Source: Virgibacillus_F necropolis_A (GTDB lineage: Bacteria > Bacillota > Bacilli > Bacillales > Amphibacillaceae). From it: DNA of 64,000 bases. Location of the stretch: contig NZ_CP084992.1 of assembly GCF_044793635.1 (NCBI RefSeq), forward strand, positions 186,001-250,000, read 5' to 3'. The translations under genes and the position numbers were made by a program. The notes under the pieces were generated by a model, which did not search any database, was not told the DNA's origin, and saw only the letters and a list, made by a program, of their open reading frames with translations. Positions 41,932 through 52,075 of this stretch are shown here, one piece after another; positions within the stretch are counted from its first letter, which is position 1; each line of letters begins with the position of its first letter.

Positions 41932-42348
41932 ATGGCAATCGAAAATCCGTCAAATGAAAAGGTTAAACAGGTGTTGCAAGAATCAAAAAACTTAGCCGTG
42001 GTGGGTTTATCAGACAATCCCAATAGAACTTCCTATCAAGTTTCAAAAATTATGCAGGATAAAGGATATCATATAATTCCTGTCAATCCGATGGTAGATG
42101 AGGTATTGGGTCAAAAATCATATGCATCATTGAAAGATGTTGATGAGCCTATTGATATTATTAATGTGTTTAGAAGGTCAGAATACTTACCTGCCATTGC
42201 TGAAGAAGCAGCCGGAACAAAGGCAAACGTATTTTGGGCACAATTAGGTATTGAAAATGAAGAAGCATATGCATATCTGAAAGACCGGGACTTTACAGTG
42301 ATCATGGACACTTGTATCAAAGTAGCGCATTCGATGTTAATTAAATAG
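41932..42348 (+). CDS. yneT: YneT, CoA-binding domain protein
   Basis: 138 aa, single CoA-binding Rossmann domain: KNLAVVGLSDNPNRTSYQVSKIMQDKGYHIIPVNPMVDEVLGQKSYASLKDV and FWAQLGIENEEAYAYLKDRDFTVIMDTCIKVAH. Function unknown, perhaps an acyl-CoA-dependent regulator. ATG 41932 follows AAAGGAG by 9 bases. It follows opuFB closely, but in B. subtilis yneT pairs with parE-parC, the next genes here. Confidence 0.9.
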   Translation: MAIENPSNEKVKQVLQESKNLAVVGLSDNPNRTSYQVSKIMQDKGYHIIPVNPMVDEVLGQKSYASLKDVDEPIDIINVFRRSEYLPAIAEEAAGTKANVFWAQLGIENEEAYAYLKDRDFTVIMDTCIKVAHSMLIK

Positions 42349-42356
42349 AGTTTCCA

Positions 42357-42393
42357 GCTTTATCTCTTATCATCGGAGATAAAGCTGTTTTTG
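42357..42393 (+). terminator. Terminator after yneT
   Basis: AGCTTTATCTC pairs with GAGATAAAGCT around a 9-base loop, then GTTTTTG. Confidence 0.8.
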
Positions 42394-42597
42394 TGTTTAA
42401 AATGTGTACGGTTTTCATTATAGTAGGATTAATGCTATTATTTATCTTCTATACAAGCAGAAATTAATTGTAGTATACTTATAAACAGAATCTGCACAGC
42501 AGGTATATACATTTACAATAACAAACATTTGTTCTATTCTTATAGAAGACACTGAAGTATGGAAATTGATTGAGAGCTAGAAAGGAGTAGATGGTAA

Positions 42598-44550
42598 TTG
42601 GTTAAACAACCGTTAAGTTATACCGATGACTCTATTCAGGTACTTGAGGGGCTTGACGCAGTCCGGAAAAGACCTGGTATGTATATAGGGAGTACTGATA
42701 ATCGTGGATTACACCATTTAGTGCATGAAATAGTCGATAATGCTGTTGATGAGGCACTAGCTGGCTATGGGAATACAATAAAAGTCAAAATACATAAGGA
42801 TAATAGTATTTCGGTCGAGGACAGTGGTAGAGGAATACCAGCTGGAATGCATAAATCTGGTCGACCTACAATTGAAGTAATATTTACTGTTCTACACGCA
42901 GGAGGTAAATTTGGACAAGGCGGTTATAAGACTAGCGGTGGGCTACATGGAGTTGGTGCTTCTGTAGTTAATGCTTTATCTGAATGGTTAGAGGTTACAA
43001 GCTACCGTGATGGACAAGTATATTTCCAGCGATTCGAAAATGGTGGCAAACCTGCTGGAACCATGGAAAACAAAGGATCTACTAGAAAGAAAGGATCCAT
43101 AATCCACTTCAAGCCCGATCCCACAATATTTTCTTCTACAGTCTATAATTTTGAAACATTATCCGAAAGGCTTAGAGAAGCGGCATTTTTGTTAAAAGGA
43201 TTAAAGATTGAATTAGTTGACGAGCGGGATAACACAAGTGAAGTATATGAATATCCCGATGGACTGGAGTCGTTTGTAGCTTACTTAAACGAGGAAAAAG
43301 ATACTTTACATCCAGTTGTTTCGTTTGAGGGAGAACAGCAAGATATAGAAGTAGACTTCGCCTTTCAATTTAATGATGGATACTCAGAAAGTATGCTTTC
43401 CTTTGTTAACCATGTTCGGACGAAAGACGGAGGAACTCACGAATCCGGTGCTAGAACAGCCGTAACGCGAACGTTTAATGAGTATGCTCGTAAATCTGGA
43501 GTGTTAAAAGATAAAGATAAAAATCTAGAGGGTACGGATATACGAGAAGGCTTTACCGCGATCGTATCTGTACGAATTCCAGAAGAAAAATTACAATTTG
43601 AAGGGCAAACGAAAGGGAAATTAGGAACTTCTGAGGCAAGATCTGTAGTTGATGCTGTTGTATCAGAAAAGTTGTCCTATTTTCTTGAAGAAAATCCTGA
43701 TAGTGCAAGTCTGCTAACTAAGAAGGCAGTCAAAGCAAAAGAAGCTAGAGAAGCTGCCAGGAAAGCGCGTGAAGATGCTCGTACTGGAAAGAAAAAACGT
43801 CGTAAGGATTCTTTGTTAAGCGGAAAGCTAACTCCCGCACAATCAAAAAACCCTAAAAAAAATGAACTCTACTTAGTTGAGGGAGACTCTGCCGGGGGAT
43901 CAGCAAAACAAGGCCGTGACCGCAAATTTCAAGCGGTTCTGCCACTGCGGGGAAAAGTAATCAATACGGAGAAAGCAAAATTAGAAGATGTCTTTAAAAA
44001 TGAAGAGATTTCAACAATCATCCATACCATTGGTGCGGGTGTTGGCGGTGATTTTGATTTAGAAGATGTTCAATACGATAAAATTATTATCATGACTGAT
44101 GCGGACACTGATGGTGCGCACATCCAGGTCCTATTGCTAACATTCTTTTATCGTTATATGAAATCTTTAATTAATGCTGGAAAAATTTATATTGCATTAC
44201 CACCATTATACAAAGTTTCAAAAGGTAAAGGAAAAAACGAAAAAATTGTGTATGCATGGGAAGACCATGAACTAAAAGATATATTGAGTCAATTTAAAAA
44301 CGGCTACACAATCCAACGTTATAAAGGTCTTGGTGAAATGAATGCCTCACAGTTATGGGAAACTACAATGGATCCTGAAACCAGAACCTTAATTCGCGTG
44401 ACATTAGAAGATCTTGCGAGGGCTGAAAGACGTATTACCACGTTAATGGGCGATAAGGTAGCACCTAGAAGAGAATGGATCGAGGGACATGTTAAATTCG
44501 GCATGGATGATGATGAAAACATATTAGAAAACGATAAAATTCATACGTAA
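42598..44550 (+). CDS. parE: DNA topoisomerase IV subunit B (ParE/GrlB)
   Basis: 650 aa. It supplies ATPase activity for topoisomerase IV, which unlinks daughter chromosomes. GHKL motifs (HEIVDNAVDEALAGYG, DSGRGIPAG, GGLHGVGASVVNALS), the transducer, and the TOPRIM domain (LYLVEGDSAGGSAKQGRDR, MTDADTDGAHI) are complete. It starts with TTG after AAAGGAG. It is 17 bases before parC and co-transcribed. Confidence 0.97.
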   Translation: MVKQPLSYTDDSIQVLEGLDAVRKRPGMYIGSTDNRGLHHLVHEIVDNAVDEALAGYGNTIKVKIHKDNSISVEDSGRGIPAGMHKSGRPTIEVIFTVLHAGGKFGQGGYKTSGGLHGVGASVVNALSEWLEVTSYRDGQVYFQRFENGGKPAGTMENKGSTRKKGSIIHFKPDPTIFSSTVYNFETLSERLREAAFLLKGLKIELVDERDNTSEVYEYPDGLESFVAYLNEEKDTLHPVVSFEGEQQDIEVDFAFQFNDGYSESMLSFVNHVRTKDGGTHESGARTAVTRTFNEYARKSGVLKDKDKNLEGTDIREGFTAIVSVRIPEEKLQFEGQTKGKLGTSEARSVVDAVVSEKLSYFLEENPDSASLLTKKAVKAKEAREAARKAREDARTGKKKRRKDSLLSGKLTPAQSKNPKKNELYLVEGDSAGGSAKQGRDRKFQAVLPLRGKVINTEKAKLEDVFKNEEISTIIHTIGAGVGGDFDLEDVQYDKIIIMTDADTDGAHIQVLLLTFFYRYMKSLINAGKIYIALPPLYKVSKGKGKNEKIVYAWEDHELKDILSQFKNGYTIQRYKGLGEMNASQLWETTMDPETRTLIRVTLEDLARAERRITTLMGDKVAPRREWIEGHVKFGMDDDENILENDKIHT

Positions 44551-44567
44551 TTAAGGGGGGGACTTTT

Positions 44568-47009
44568 TTGTCACAACCAGAAAAATATTTAGACCTTCCA
44601 CTCGAAGAAGTTATTGGCGATCGTTTTGGGAGATACAGTAAATATATTATACAAGAGAGAGCATTGCCGGATGCACGTGATGGACTAAAGCCAGTACAAC
44701 GTCGTATTTTGTATGCAATGTATGAAGATAAAAATACACATGATAATCATTTTCGTAAATCTGCTAAAACAGTCGGAACGGTAATAGGTAACTACCATCC
44801 ACATGGAGATTCCTCCGTTTATGAAGCCATGGTTCGGTTAAGTCAAGATTGGAAGGTACGAAATGGATTGATCGAAATGCATGGTAACAATGGTAGTCTT
44901 GATGGGGATCCACCTGCAGCAATGCGTTACACGGAGGCAAGACTTTCTAGTATTTCTTCCGAATTGCTTCGTGACATTGATAAACATACAGTGGATTTCA
45001 TACCAAACTTTGATGATACAAACGACGAACCATTAGTATTACCAGCAAAGTTTCCTAATCTTTTGGTTAATGGATCAACTGGAATATCAGCTGGATATGC
45101 TACGGATATTCCTCCACACAATTTAGCTGAAGTTATCGATGCAGTGGTCATGAGAATTGATAATCCTTCTGTAACTGTACAGGATTTGATGACAGTAATG
45201 AAGGGACCAGATTTCCCTACTGGCGGGATTATTCAAGGTGTAGATGGAATTGTAAAAGGATATGAAACTGGAAAAGGAAAAGTAATTGTACGCGGTAAAG
45301 CTAATGTAGAACAAATTCGTGGCAATCGCGAACAAATCGTTATTGATGAAATTCCATTTGAAGTAAACAAAGCAAACATGGTTAAAAAAATTGACGAGTT
45401 ACGAATTGATCGGAAGGTAGAAGGTATTTCCGAAGTCCGTGATGAAACAGACCGCACTGGACTTAGAATAGTTATTGAGCTAAAAAAGGATGCAAACAGT
45501 GAAGGAGTACTTCATTACCTATATAAAAACACTGATTTACAGGTAACCTATCACTTCAATATGGTAGCTATTAAGGATAAAACACCGAAACTATTGTCAT
45601 TACCACAAATGCTTGATGCTTATATTTTTCATCAGAAGGAAGTAGTGACAAGACAAACAACATATGAATTAAAAAAAGCAAATGAACGCTCTCATATTTT
45701 AGAGGGCTTAATAAAAGCGATATCTATTTTAGATGAATTAATCGCAACCATCAGGTCATCTAAAAATAAGGCGGATGCTAAAAAAAGAATCATAGAAGCA
45801 TATGATTTTACTGAACCACAGGCAGAAGCAATTGTTATGTTGCAATTATACAGATTGACAAATACAGATATCACATCACTTGAAAAAGAAGCGGAGGAAC
45901 TTAGGAAGAGAATTGCTGAGTTGGAATCCATTCTTGCTAGTGAAAAAAAGTTACTTCAAAACATTAAAAGCGACTTGAAAAAAATAAAAAAATCGTATGC
46001 AGATAAAAGAAGAACAACTATAGAGAACGATATTGAGGAACTAAAGATCAACATCGAGGTCATGGTTGCAAGTGAAGATGTATTGGTTTCTACTACTCGG
46101 GATGGTTATATTAAGCGTACAAGCCTACGATCTTATGCAGCCTCCAATGGGGAAGATTTAGCAATAAAGGACGAGGATCATCTTGTAGGTTTATTTGAAT
46201 TAAACACAACAGATAAGATATTACTGTTTACAAATAAGGGTAAATATTTATACCTGCCAATTCATCAATTGCCAGATATAAGATGGAAAGATATCGGCCA
46301 ACATATTTCAAACATGGTAACATTAGAAAAAGATGAAACCATTATAAATTGCATACCAGTTAGAGAGTTCAAAAAAGACCAATTTATCATTTTCTTTACA
46401 AAAAATGGGATGGTAAAACGCAGTGAATGGGCACTTTATGATGCTCAACGTCACTCAAAAGCACTAGTTGCCTTGAATCTGAAAAAAGATGATGAAGTTG
46501 TTCACGTTCATTTGACTAGTGGTCATTCAGATGTATTTGTTGCTACAAACACCGGATATGGCTTATGGTACCATGAATCCGAGATAACTCCAGTTGGTCA
46601 ACGGGCATCCGGGGTAAAAGCAATACAATTAAAAGAAAAAGAACATGTTGTTAATGGTCAAGTTTTTGATGATTTAGCAGAGCCGTCATTAGTTGTCGTA
46701 ACACAACGAGGGGCATGTAAACGTATGAGATTAAGTGAGTTCACGAAAACCAGTCGAGCTAAACGCGGACTAACAATGTTACGTGAGTTAAAGAAAAAGC
46801 CCCATAGAATACAAGGGTTCTTTGTGATTAACGAACAGGATACCATTGCATTTAAAACGGATAAAGGGGAATTGCAAAATGTTTTCCCATTAGATTTATC
46901 GTTAAGTGATCGTTCAAGTAATGGATCATTTGTAATTGATACAGATAATCAAGGTGAGGTAATCGAAGTTTGGAGAGAAGCTAATTACGTAAAACCGTTT
47001 GATGAGTAA
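44568..47009 (+). CDS. parC: DNA topoisomerase IV subunit A (ParC/GrlA)
   Basis: 813 aa. It cleaves and rejoins DNA; the catalytic Tyr121 is in MRYTEARLS. The quinolone-resistance region reads HPHGDSSVYEAMVRLSQDW with Ser82/Ser83 and Glu86 in the wild-type state, so no classical resistance mutation is present. The C-terminal half has the beta-pinwheel repeats. TTG start after GGGGGG. A terminator follows at 47027. Confidence 0.97.
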   Translation: MSQPEKYLDLPLEEVIGDRFGRYSKYIIQERALPDARDGLKPVQRRILYAMYEDKNTHDNHFRKSAKTVGTVIGNYHPHGDSSVYEAMVRLSQDWKVRNGLIEMHGNNGSLDGDPPAAMRYTEARLSSISSELLRDIDKHTVDFIPNFDDTNDEPLVLPAKFPNLLVNGSTGISAGYATDIPPHNLAEVIDAVVMRIDNPSVTVQDLMTVMKGPDFPTGGIIQGVDGIVKGYETGKGKVIVRGKANVEQIRGNREQIVIDEIPFEVNKANMVKKIDELRIDRKVEGISEVRDETDRTGLRIVIELKKDANSEGVLHYLYKNTDLQVTYHFNMVAIKDKTPKLLSLPQMLDAYIFHQKEVVTRQTTYELKKANERSHILEGLIKAISILDELIATIRSSKNKADAKKRIIEAYDFTEPQAEAIVMLQLYRLTNTDITSLEKEAEELRKRIAELESILASEKKLLQNIKSDLKKIKKSYADKRRTTIENDIEELKINIEVMVASEDVLVSTTRDGYIKRTSLRSYAASNGEDLAIKDEDHLVGLFELNTTDKILLFTNKGKYLYLPIHQLPDIRWKDIGQHISNMVTLEKDETIINCIPVREFKKDQFIIFFTKNGMVKRSEWALYDAQRHSKALVALNLKKDDEVVHVHLTSGHSDVFVATNTGYGLWYHESEITPVGQRASGVKAIQLKEKEHVVNGQVFDDLAEPSLVVVTQRGACKRMRLSEFTKTSRAKRGLTMLRELKKKPHRIQGFFVINEQDTIAFKTDKGELQNVFPLDLSLSDRSSNGSFVIDTDNQGEVIEVWREANYVKPFDE

Positions 47010-47026
47010 ATATAGTTAGTTAATTG

Positions 47027-47066
47027 GAGTAGAGACAGCTTTCGATGAAAGCTGTCTCTACTTCTC
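47027..47066 (+). terminator. Terminator after parC
   Basis: AGTAGAGACAGCTTTC pairs perfectly with its complement around a 3-base loop, then TCTCTTTT. Confidence 0.88.
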
Positions 47067-47151
47067 TTTTCAAGCGTATTAATTTATCCCTTTATATATT
47101 CTGAAAAATATGATAAGGTTAAATTGGTAATTATGTGAAGGAGGGTTTATA

Positions 47152-47781
47152 ACGGAACTACGTCAAAAGATAGTTCAAGCATCCTTACTTTTGTTTGAGA
47201 AACAAGGCTTTCATGGTGTAACGGTTAATCAAATTGTCGAAGATGTTGGAACGTCAAAAGGTGGATTTTATCATCACTTTAAATCTAAGGATGAATTGCT
47301 ATTTGTAATTCATGATACATTTATTACATATGTACTAGAAAAAGCTATAATTGCCAACAAAACGTATGACTCACCAACAAAAAAGTTACAAGCAATTATT
47401 AAAGATTTTGTTAAAGTTTTTGATCTTTATAAGCCACATATTTCTGTTTTTTATCAAGAAACGATATATTTGAAACCTCAATATGAAATTTTAATTAAGA
47501 AAAAACGTGATCAATTTAAACAAATTATTACAAGAGCAATTTCTGAAGGAAAAGATGTAAAAGAATTTCGTAGTAATCTACCAGTGGAAATTACTACCAT
47601 GGCAATATTAGGTATGGTAAACTGGACATACAAATGGTATAAACAAGACGGAACCAAATCAATAGATGAGATTGGTGACATATATGTAGATCTTATTCTG
47701 CATTCCGTTTTACAGGTTGAAACTTTGCATAATGCATCGTATAACGATGTACTTATAGAAAAGTCTTTTTTTACAACATGA
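47152..47781 (+). CDS. TetR-family regulator of the acyl-CoA operon, apparent ACG start
   Basis: 209 aa if begun at ACG 47152. The TetR helix-turn-helix is LRQKIVQASLLLFEKQGFHGVTVNQIVEDVGTSKGGFYHHFKSKDELL, followed by a helical ligand domain. The first ordinary start codon is TTG 47191, which would remove helix 1 (RQKIVQASLL) and has no ribosome binding site. GAAGGAGGG (47137-47145) lies 6-7 bases before ACG. So either ACG is used or an ATG has mutated. An upstream stop (47129-47131) excludes a longer form. Adjacent to isovalerate/leucine degradation genes, so an acyl-CoA-responsive repressor is likely. Confidence 0.82.
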   Translation, partial: TELRQKIVQASLLLFEKQGFHGVTVNQIVEDVGTSKGGFYHHFKSKDELLFVIHDTFITYVLEKAIIANKTYDSPTKKLQAIIKDFVKVFDLYKPHISVFYQETIYLKPQYEILIKKKRDQFKQIITRAISEGKDVKEFRSNLPVEITTMAILGMVNWTYKWYKQDGTKSIDEIGDIYVDLILHSVLQVETLHNASYNDVLIEKSFFTT

Positions 47782-47815
47782 AAGTAATCGCTTTCATTTT
47801 TTAATTACCTACACA

Positions 47816-47831
47816 GACCAACCAGTCGGTC
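47816..47831. promoter_or_regulatory. Palindrome, likely TetR operator
   Basis: GACCAACCAGTCGGTC, a 16-bp imperfect palindrome (six of eight pairs), resembles the ACCGACCGGTCGGT-type operators of acyl-CoA-linked TetR regulators. It lies 30 bases before the acyl-CoA dehydrogenase start. Confidence 0.6.
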
Positions 47832-47860
47832 TCAGTGATAGATTACTAGGGGGAAAATAA

Positions 47861-49003
47861 ATGAATTTCGAATTAACAAAAGAACAACTAATGATTAAAA
47901 AAATGGTTCGTGACTTTGCAGAAGATGTGATAAGACCAAGAGCTATCGACATTGATGTAAACGCTGAATTTCCTGAGGATATTTTTAAACAAATTGGGGA
48001 ACTAGGGTTATTAGGTATCCCATTTCCAGAAGAGTACGGGGGATCTGGTGGAGATACCGTATCCTATGCAATAGCAGTTGAAGAGATTGGCCGCGTTTGC
48101 GGAAGCACAGGTTTAAGTTATGCTGCAGCGGTTTCCCTGGGTGCAAGTCCAATCTATTACTTTGGAACAGAAGAACAAAAGAAAAAATACTTGACTCCTT
48201 TGGCGGAAGGTAAATCATTAGGTTCATTTGGATTGACTGAGCCTAACGCTGGGTCTGATGCAGGCGGAACAAAGACAACAGCAGTATTGGATGGCGATGA
48301 ATACGTAATTAATGGTGAAAAGTGCTTTATTACTAATGCAAGCTATGCGGCTACTATTATTGCAACTGCTGTTACCGGAAAAGATGATCGCGGTAAAAAC
48401 ATAATTAGTGCGATTATTGTCCCTACTGATTCAGATGGGGTAACCATTACAGATAATTATGAAAAAATGGGCGTGCGAGGATCAAATACAGCTGAAATTG
48501 TGTTCGACAATGTACGTGTACCTAAAGAAAACTTACTAGGGGATCCGGATAAAGGCTTTAAGCAATTTCTGCATACATTAGACGGTGGTCGTATTTCAAT
48601 TGCAGCTTTATCATTAGGAATTGCACAAGGTTCGCTAGACAAATCATTATCGTATGCAAAAGAACGTAAACAATTTGGCAAATCTATTTCAGATTTCCAA
48701 GCCATTCAGTTTAAACTTGCTGATATGTCAATGGAAATAGAATTAGCACGTAATATCATTCATAAGTCTGCATGGTTAAAAGATCAAGGAAAAGCCTTTA
48801 CCAGAGAATCAGCATACGCAAAACTTTTTGCAAGTGAAACTGCAACTAGAGCAGCTAACCATGCAATTCAGATTCATGGTGGTTATGGTTACATGCGTGA
48901 ATACGAAGTAGAACGTTATCTGCGCGATGCGAAACTTATGGAAATTGGTGAAGGTACTTCTGAAATACAACGTTTAGTAATTGCGCGACAATTAGGTCTT
49001 TAA
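47861..49003 (+). CDS. yngJ: Acyl-CoA dehydrogenase (YngJ type)
   Basis: 380 aa FAD enzyme, likely oxidising isovaleryl-CoA or a similar short/branched acyl-CoA to the enoyl-CoA. Visible: GSTGLSYAAAVSLGASPIYYFGTEEQKKKYL, LTEPNAGSDAGG, CFITNASYA, and GGYGYMREYEVERYLRDAK. The base is probably Glu364 in IGEGTSEIQ, the short-chain/butyryl position; classical isovaleryl-CoA dehydrogenases have a different residue there and a Glu elsewhere, so substrate is not certain. First gene of the yng-type operon. Confidence 0.92.
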   Translation: MNFELTKEQLMIKKMVRDFAEDVIRPRAIDIDVNAEFPEDIFKQIGELGLLGIPFPEEYGGSGGDTVSYAIAVEEIGRVCGSTGLSYAAAVSLGASPIYYFGTEEQKKKYLTPLAEGKSLGSFGLTEPNAGSDAGGTKTTAVLDGDEYVINGEKCFITNASYAATIIATAVTGKDDRGKNIISAIIVPTDSDGVTITDNYEKMGVRGSNTAEIVFDNVRVPKENLLGDPDKGFKQFLHTLDGGRISIAALSLGIAQGSLDKSLSYAKERKQFGKSISDFQAIQFKLADMSMEIELARNIIHKSAWLKDQGKAFTRESAYAKLFASETATRAANHAIQIHGGYGYMREYEVERYLRDAKLMEIGEGTSEIQRLVIARQLGL

Positions 49004-49027
49004 TAAACAGTTGAAAGGGGTAAATTC

Positions 49028-50659
49028 GTGACTTTATTAGATCTAACCGTAGGAGAATTATTAGAGAAACAAGTTAAATTGTATCCACACCAAGAAGCTG
49101 TTGTATACCCAGAGTTAAATCTGCGCAAAACCTATAAAGAATTTGATGACATGGTTAATCAAGCTGCAAAAGGTTTTATGTCACTAGGTATTCAAAAGGG
49201 TGAAAATGTAGCTATTTGGGCTGATAACAAACCCGAATGGATTACATCGCAATTTGCTACAGGTAAAATGGGAGCAGTTTTAGTAACTGTTAACACAAGC
49301 TATCAAGCAAAGGAATTAGAATATTTATTGAAGCAGTCTGAGTCAACTACTCTTATAATGGCTGAATCATACAAAGGGACATCCTATCTGGATATTTTAA
49401 AGCAGATTTGTCCTGAACTTGACCATTCTGGGAAAGGTGAAGTTAATTCACCAGTACTTCCAAATTTAAAAAATGTCATCGTTCTAAGTGATGATACATT
49501 TGATTTTGGATATAACTGGAATGAAATTATACAAATGGGTGATCAGGTATCAGATGATGAATTGTTAAAAAGACATAAATCCTTACATCATCATGATGCT
49601 ATAAACATGCAGTACACTTCCGGAACAACCGGATTTCCAAAGGGTGTTATGCTGACTCATCACAATATCGTAAACAATGGTAACCAAATTGCCGATTGCA
49701 TGAGGTTAACAAATGAGGATCGTTTATGTATCCCAGTTCCATTTTTTCATTGTTTCGGATGTGTATTAGGTATTTTAGCCGCTGTATCAAAGGGTGCTAC
49801 GATGGTTCTTTTGGAGCAATTCGAGGCTGAAAAAGTCATGAAAGCTGTCTCGGATGAAAAATGTACTGGATTACATGGGGTACCTACCATGTTTATTGCA
49901 GAGCTTAATCATCCTAAGTTTGATTCGTTTGACTTTACCCACCTGCGGACTGGAATTATGGCTGGTTCCACTTGCCCTATGGAAGTGATGACCAATGTTA
50001 TGGAAAAGATGGGGGCAAAAGAAATTACAATTGCCTATGGGCAAACAGAATCTTCTCCAGTAATAACACAAACAAAAACAGATGATCCAATTGAACTGAA
50101 AGTTAGTACAGTAGGAAAACCCCACCCAAATGTTGAAGTTAAAGTGATTATTCCTGGTACTGATGAGGAACAAAAAATTGGCCTAACAGGTGAGTTGTGT
50201 ACAAGAGGTTACCACGTAATGAAGGGTTATTATAATAACGAAGAGGCAACCCAATCAGCGATTGATCCAGATGGTTGGCTGCATACTGGAGATTTAGCTG
50301 TTATGCATGAAAATGGTTACCTTGAAATCACCGGTAGAATGAAGGATATGATAATCCGTGGTGGTGAAAATATTTACCCGCGTGAAATTGAAGAATTCCT
50401 TTATCAACACCCTGATGTACTAGATGTTCAAGTAATTGGGCTACCTGATAAAAAGTATGGGGAAGAGATTATGGCATGGGTTATTTTAAAAGATAATAGC
50501 AAGACATCTGTTGAGGACATCCGAACGTTTTGTAACGGAAACATATCTCATCATAAAATTCCTAAATATATCGAATTCGTTGATGAGTATCCAATGACCG
50601 CTAGTGGTAAAATTCAGAAATTCAAATTAAAAGAACTAGCTATACAACACCTGGAATAA
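49028..50659 (+). CDS. yngI: Acyl-CoA synthetase, AMP-forming (YngI type)
   Basis: 543 aa ANL-superfamily ligase: P-loop YTSGTTGFPKGVMLTH, YGQTESSP, GWLHTGDLA, and the C-terminal lysine in SGKIQKFKLKEL. It activates a short or branched fatty acid such as isovalerate to its CoA ester. Second gene of the operon; starts 24 bases after yngJ. Confidence 0.92.
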   Translation: MTLLDLTVGELLEKQVKLYPHQEAVVYPELNLRKTYKEFDDMVNQAAKGFMSLGIQKGENVAIWADNKPEWITSQFATGKMGAVLVTVNTSYQAKELEYLLKQSESTTLIMAESYKGTSYLDILKQICPELDHSGKGEVNSPVLPNLKNVIVLSDDTFDFGYNWNEIIQMGDQVSDDELLKRHKSLHHHDAINMQYTSGTTGFPKGVMLTHHNIVNNGNQIADCMRLTNEDRLCIPVPFFHCFGCVLGILAAVSKGATMVLLEQFEAEKVMKAVSDEKCTGLHGVPTMFIAELNHPKFDSFDFTHLRTGIMAGSTCPMEVMTNVMEKMGAKEITIAYGQTESSPVITQTKTDDPIELKVSTVGKPHPNVEVKVIIPGTDEEQKIGLTGELCTRGYHVMKGYYNNEEATQSAIDPDGWLHTGDLAVMHENGYLEITGRMKDMIIRGGENIYPREIEEFLYQHPDVLDVQVIGLPDKKYGEEIMAWVILKDNSKTSVEDIRTFCNGNISHHKIPKYIEFVDEYPMTASGKIQKFKLKELAIQHLE

Positions 50660-50701
50660 GATGCAAATGCGTGTACAAATGTACAAATAGGGGGAGAGAC
50701 G

Positions 50702-52063
50702 ATGATTAAAAAAATTCTAATCGCTAATCGTGGAGAAATTGCTGATCGTATTATCCGAACGTGCAAAAAAATGGACATTCAAACTGTTGCAGTTTACTCA
50801 GAAGCAGATCAAAAGGCTCCATTTGTTGAAATGGCCGATGAAAGTTTCCTAATAGGTCCACCGCGGGTGAATGAAAGTTATCTAAATGTGGACAAAATTA
50901 TTAGTATTGCTAAGAAATCAAAAGTAGACGCTATTCATCCAGGATATGGCTTTCTTAGTGAAAGTGGGCAATTTGTTGAGAAATGTGATGACGCAGGAAT
51001 TACTTTCATTGGACCGAAAAGTGATGTAATGGAAATGATGGGAAGTAAAATCGAAGCTAGAAATGCAATGAAAGCCGCAGGAGTACCTGTAGTTCCTGGA
51101 ACAGATGGTGTGGTAGCATCTGCGGACGATGCTCAAGTTATAGCTAAAGACATTGGATATCCAATTATGCTTAAGGCCTCTGCCGGTGGTGGCGGGATTG
51201 GCATGCAGGTTGTACAATCTGACGAGGAATTATCAAAGGCGTTTGAAAGTAATTCGAAGCGTGCACAAACATTTTTCGGTGACGGTTCCATGTTTATGGA
51301 AAAGAAGCTTGAAAATGCCCGGCATATTGAAATTCAATTATTAGCAGATCAGCATGGTAATGCGGTTCATTTATTTGAACGTGATTGCTCAATTCAGAGA
51401 AGAAACCAAAAGGTTGTAGAAGAAGCTCCTTCTCCTTTTATCTCAGATGAAACACGTGAAAAGATGGGAAAAGCCGCTACAGATGCTGTAAAATCAATCG
51501 GCTATACAAATGCAGGTACAATTGAATTTTTGGTTGATATGGATGAAAACTTTTATTTCCTTGAAATGAATACACGTATTCAAGTCGAGCATCCTGTTAC
51601 AGAAGAAATTACTGGTTTAGACATTGTAAAAGAACAAATCAATGTAGCGAATGGAAAGGCGTTGACATTCAAGCAAGATGATTTATCTATCGATGGTCAT
51701 GCTATTGAAGTTAGGATATATGCCGAAGACCCAGTAACATTTTTCCCATCACCAGGACACATTTCAACACTAAATGCCCCAACTGGGGAAGGTGTACGTA
51801 ATGAACTAGCTGTTACAAGTAACTACGATGTTACACCATATTACGACCCAATGATTGGAAAGCTAATTGTAAAGGCTGATACAAGGGAACTAGCGATTTC
51901 AGCAATGAAACATGCTTTATCTGATTATCAGATTGATGGAATCAAGACAAACATTCCAATGCTAAAAGAAATTATGAATATGGAAGCATTTATCGAAGCA
52001 AAAACAACAACAGCTTTTGTTAATGATCATTATTTACCAATGATGAAAGCAAAGACAAACTAA
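50702..52063 (+). CDS. yngH: Biotin carboxylase subunit of acyl-CoA carboxylase (YngH type)
   Basis: 453 aa. ATP-grasp biotin carboxylase: KILIANRGEIADRIIRTCKK, HPGYGFLSE, KASAGGGGIGMQ, RDCSIQRRNQKVVEEAPSP, EMNTRIQVEHPVTEE. With the carrier at 52076 and carboxyltransferase at 54051 it should form methylcrotonyl-CoA carboxylase. A second, housekeeping accC is expected elsewhere. GGGGGAGAG precedes the ATG. Confidence 0.94.
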   Translation: MIKKILIANRGEIADRIIRTCKKMDIQTVAVYSEADQKAPFVEMADESFLIGPPRVNESYLNVDKIISIAKKSKVDAIHPGYGFLSESGQFVEKCDDAGITFIGPKSDVMEMMGSKIEARNAMKAAGVPVVPGTDGVVASADDAQVIAKDIGYPIMLKASAGGGGIGMQVVQSDEELSKAFESNSKRAQTFFGDGSMFMEKKLENARHIEIQLLADQHGNAVHLFERDCSIQRRNQKVVEEAPSPFISDETREKMGKAATDAVKSIGYTNAGTIEFLVDMDENFYFLEMNTRIQVEHPVTEEITGLDIVKEQINVANGKALTFKQDDLSIDGHAIEVRIYAEDPVTFFPSPGHISTLNAPTGEGVRNELAVTSNYDVTPYYDPMIGKLIVKADTRELAISAMKHALSDYQIDGIKTNIPMLKEIMNMEAFIEAKTTTAFVNDHYLPMMKAKTN

Positions 52064-52075
52064 GGAGGAATTAAA

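Noticed and set aside
44568..47009. Quinolone-resistance alleles in parC
   Set aside because: The Ser and Glu positions in the resistance-determining region are wild type.
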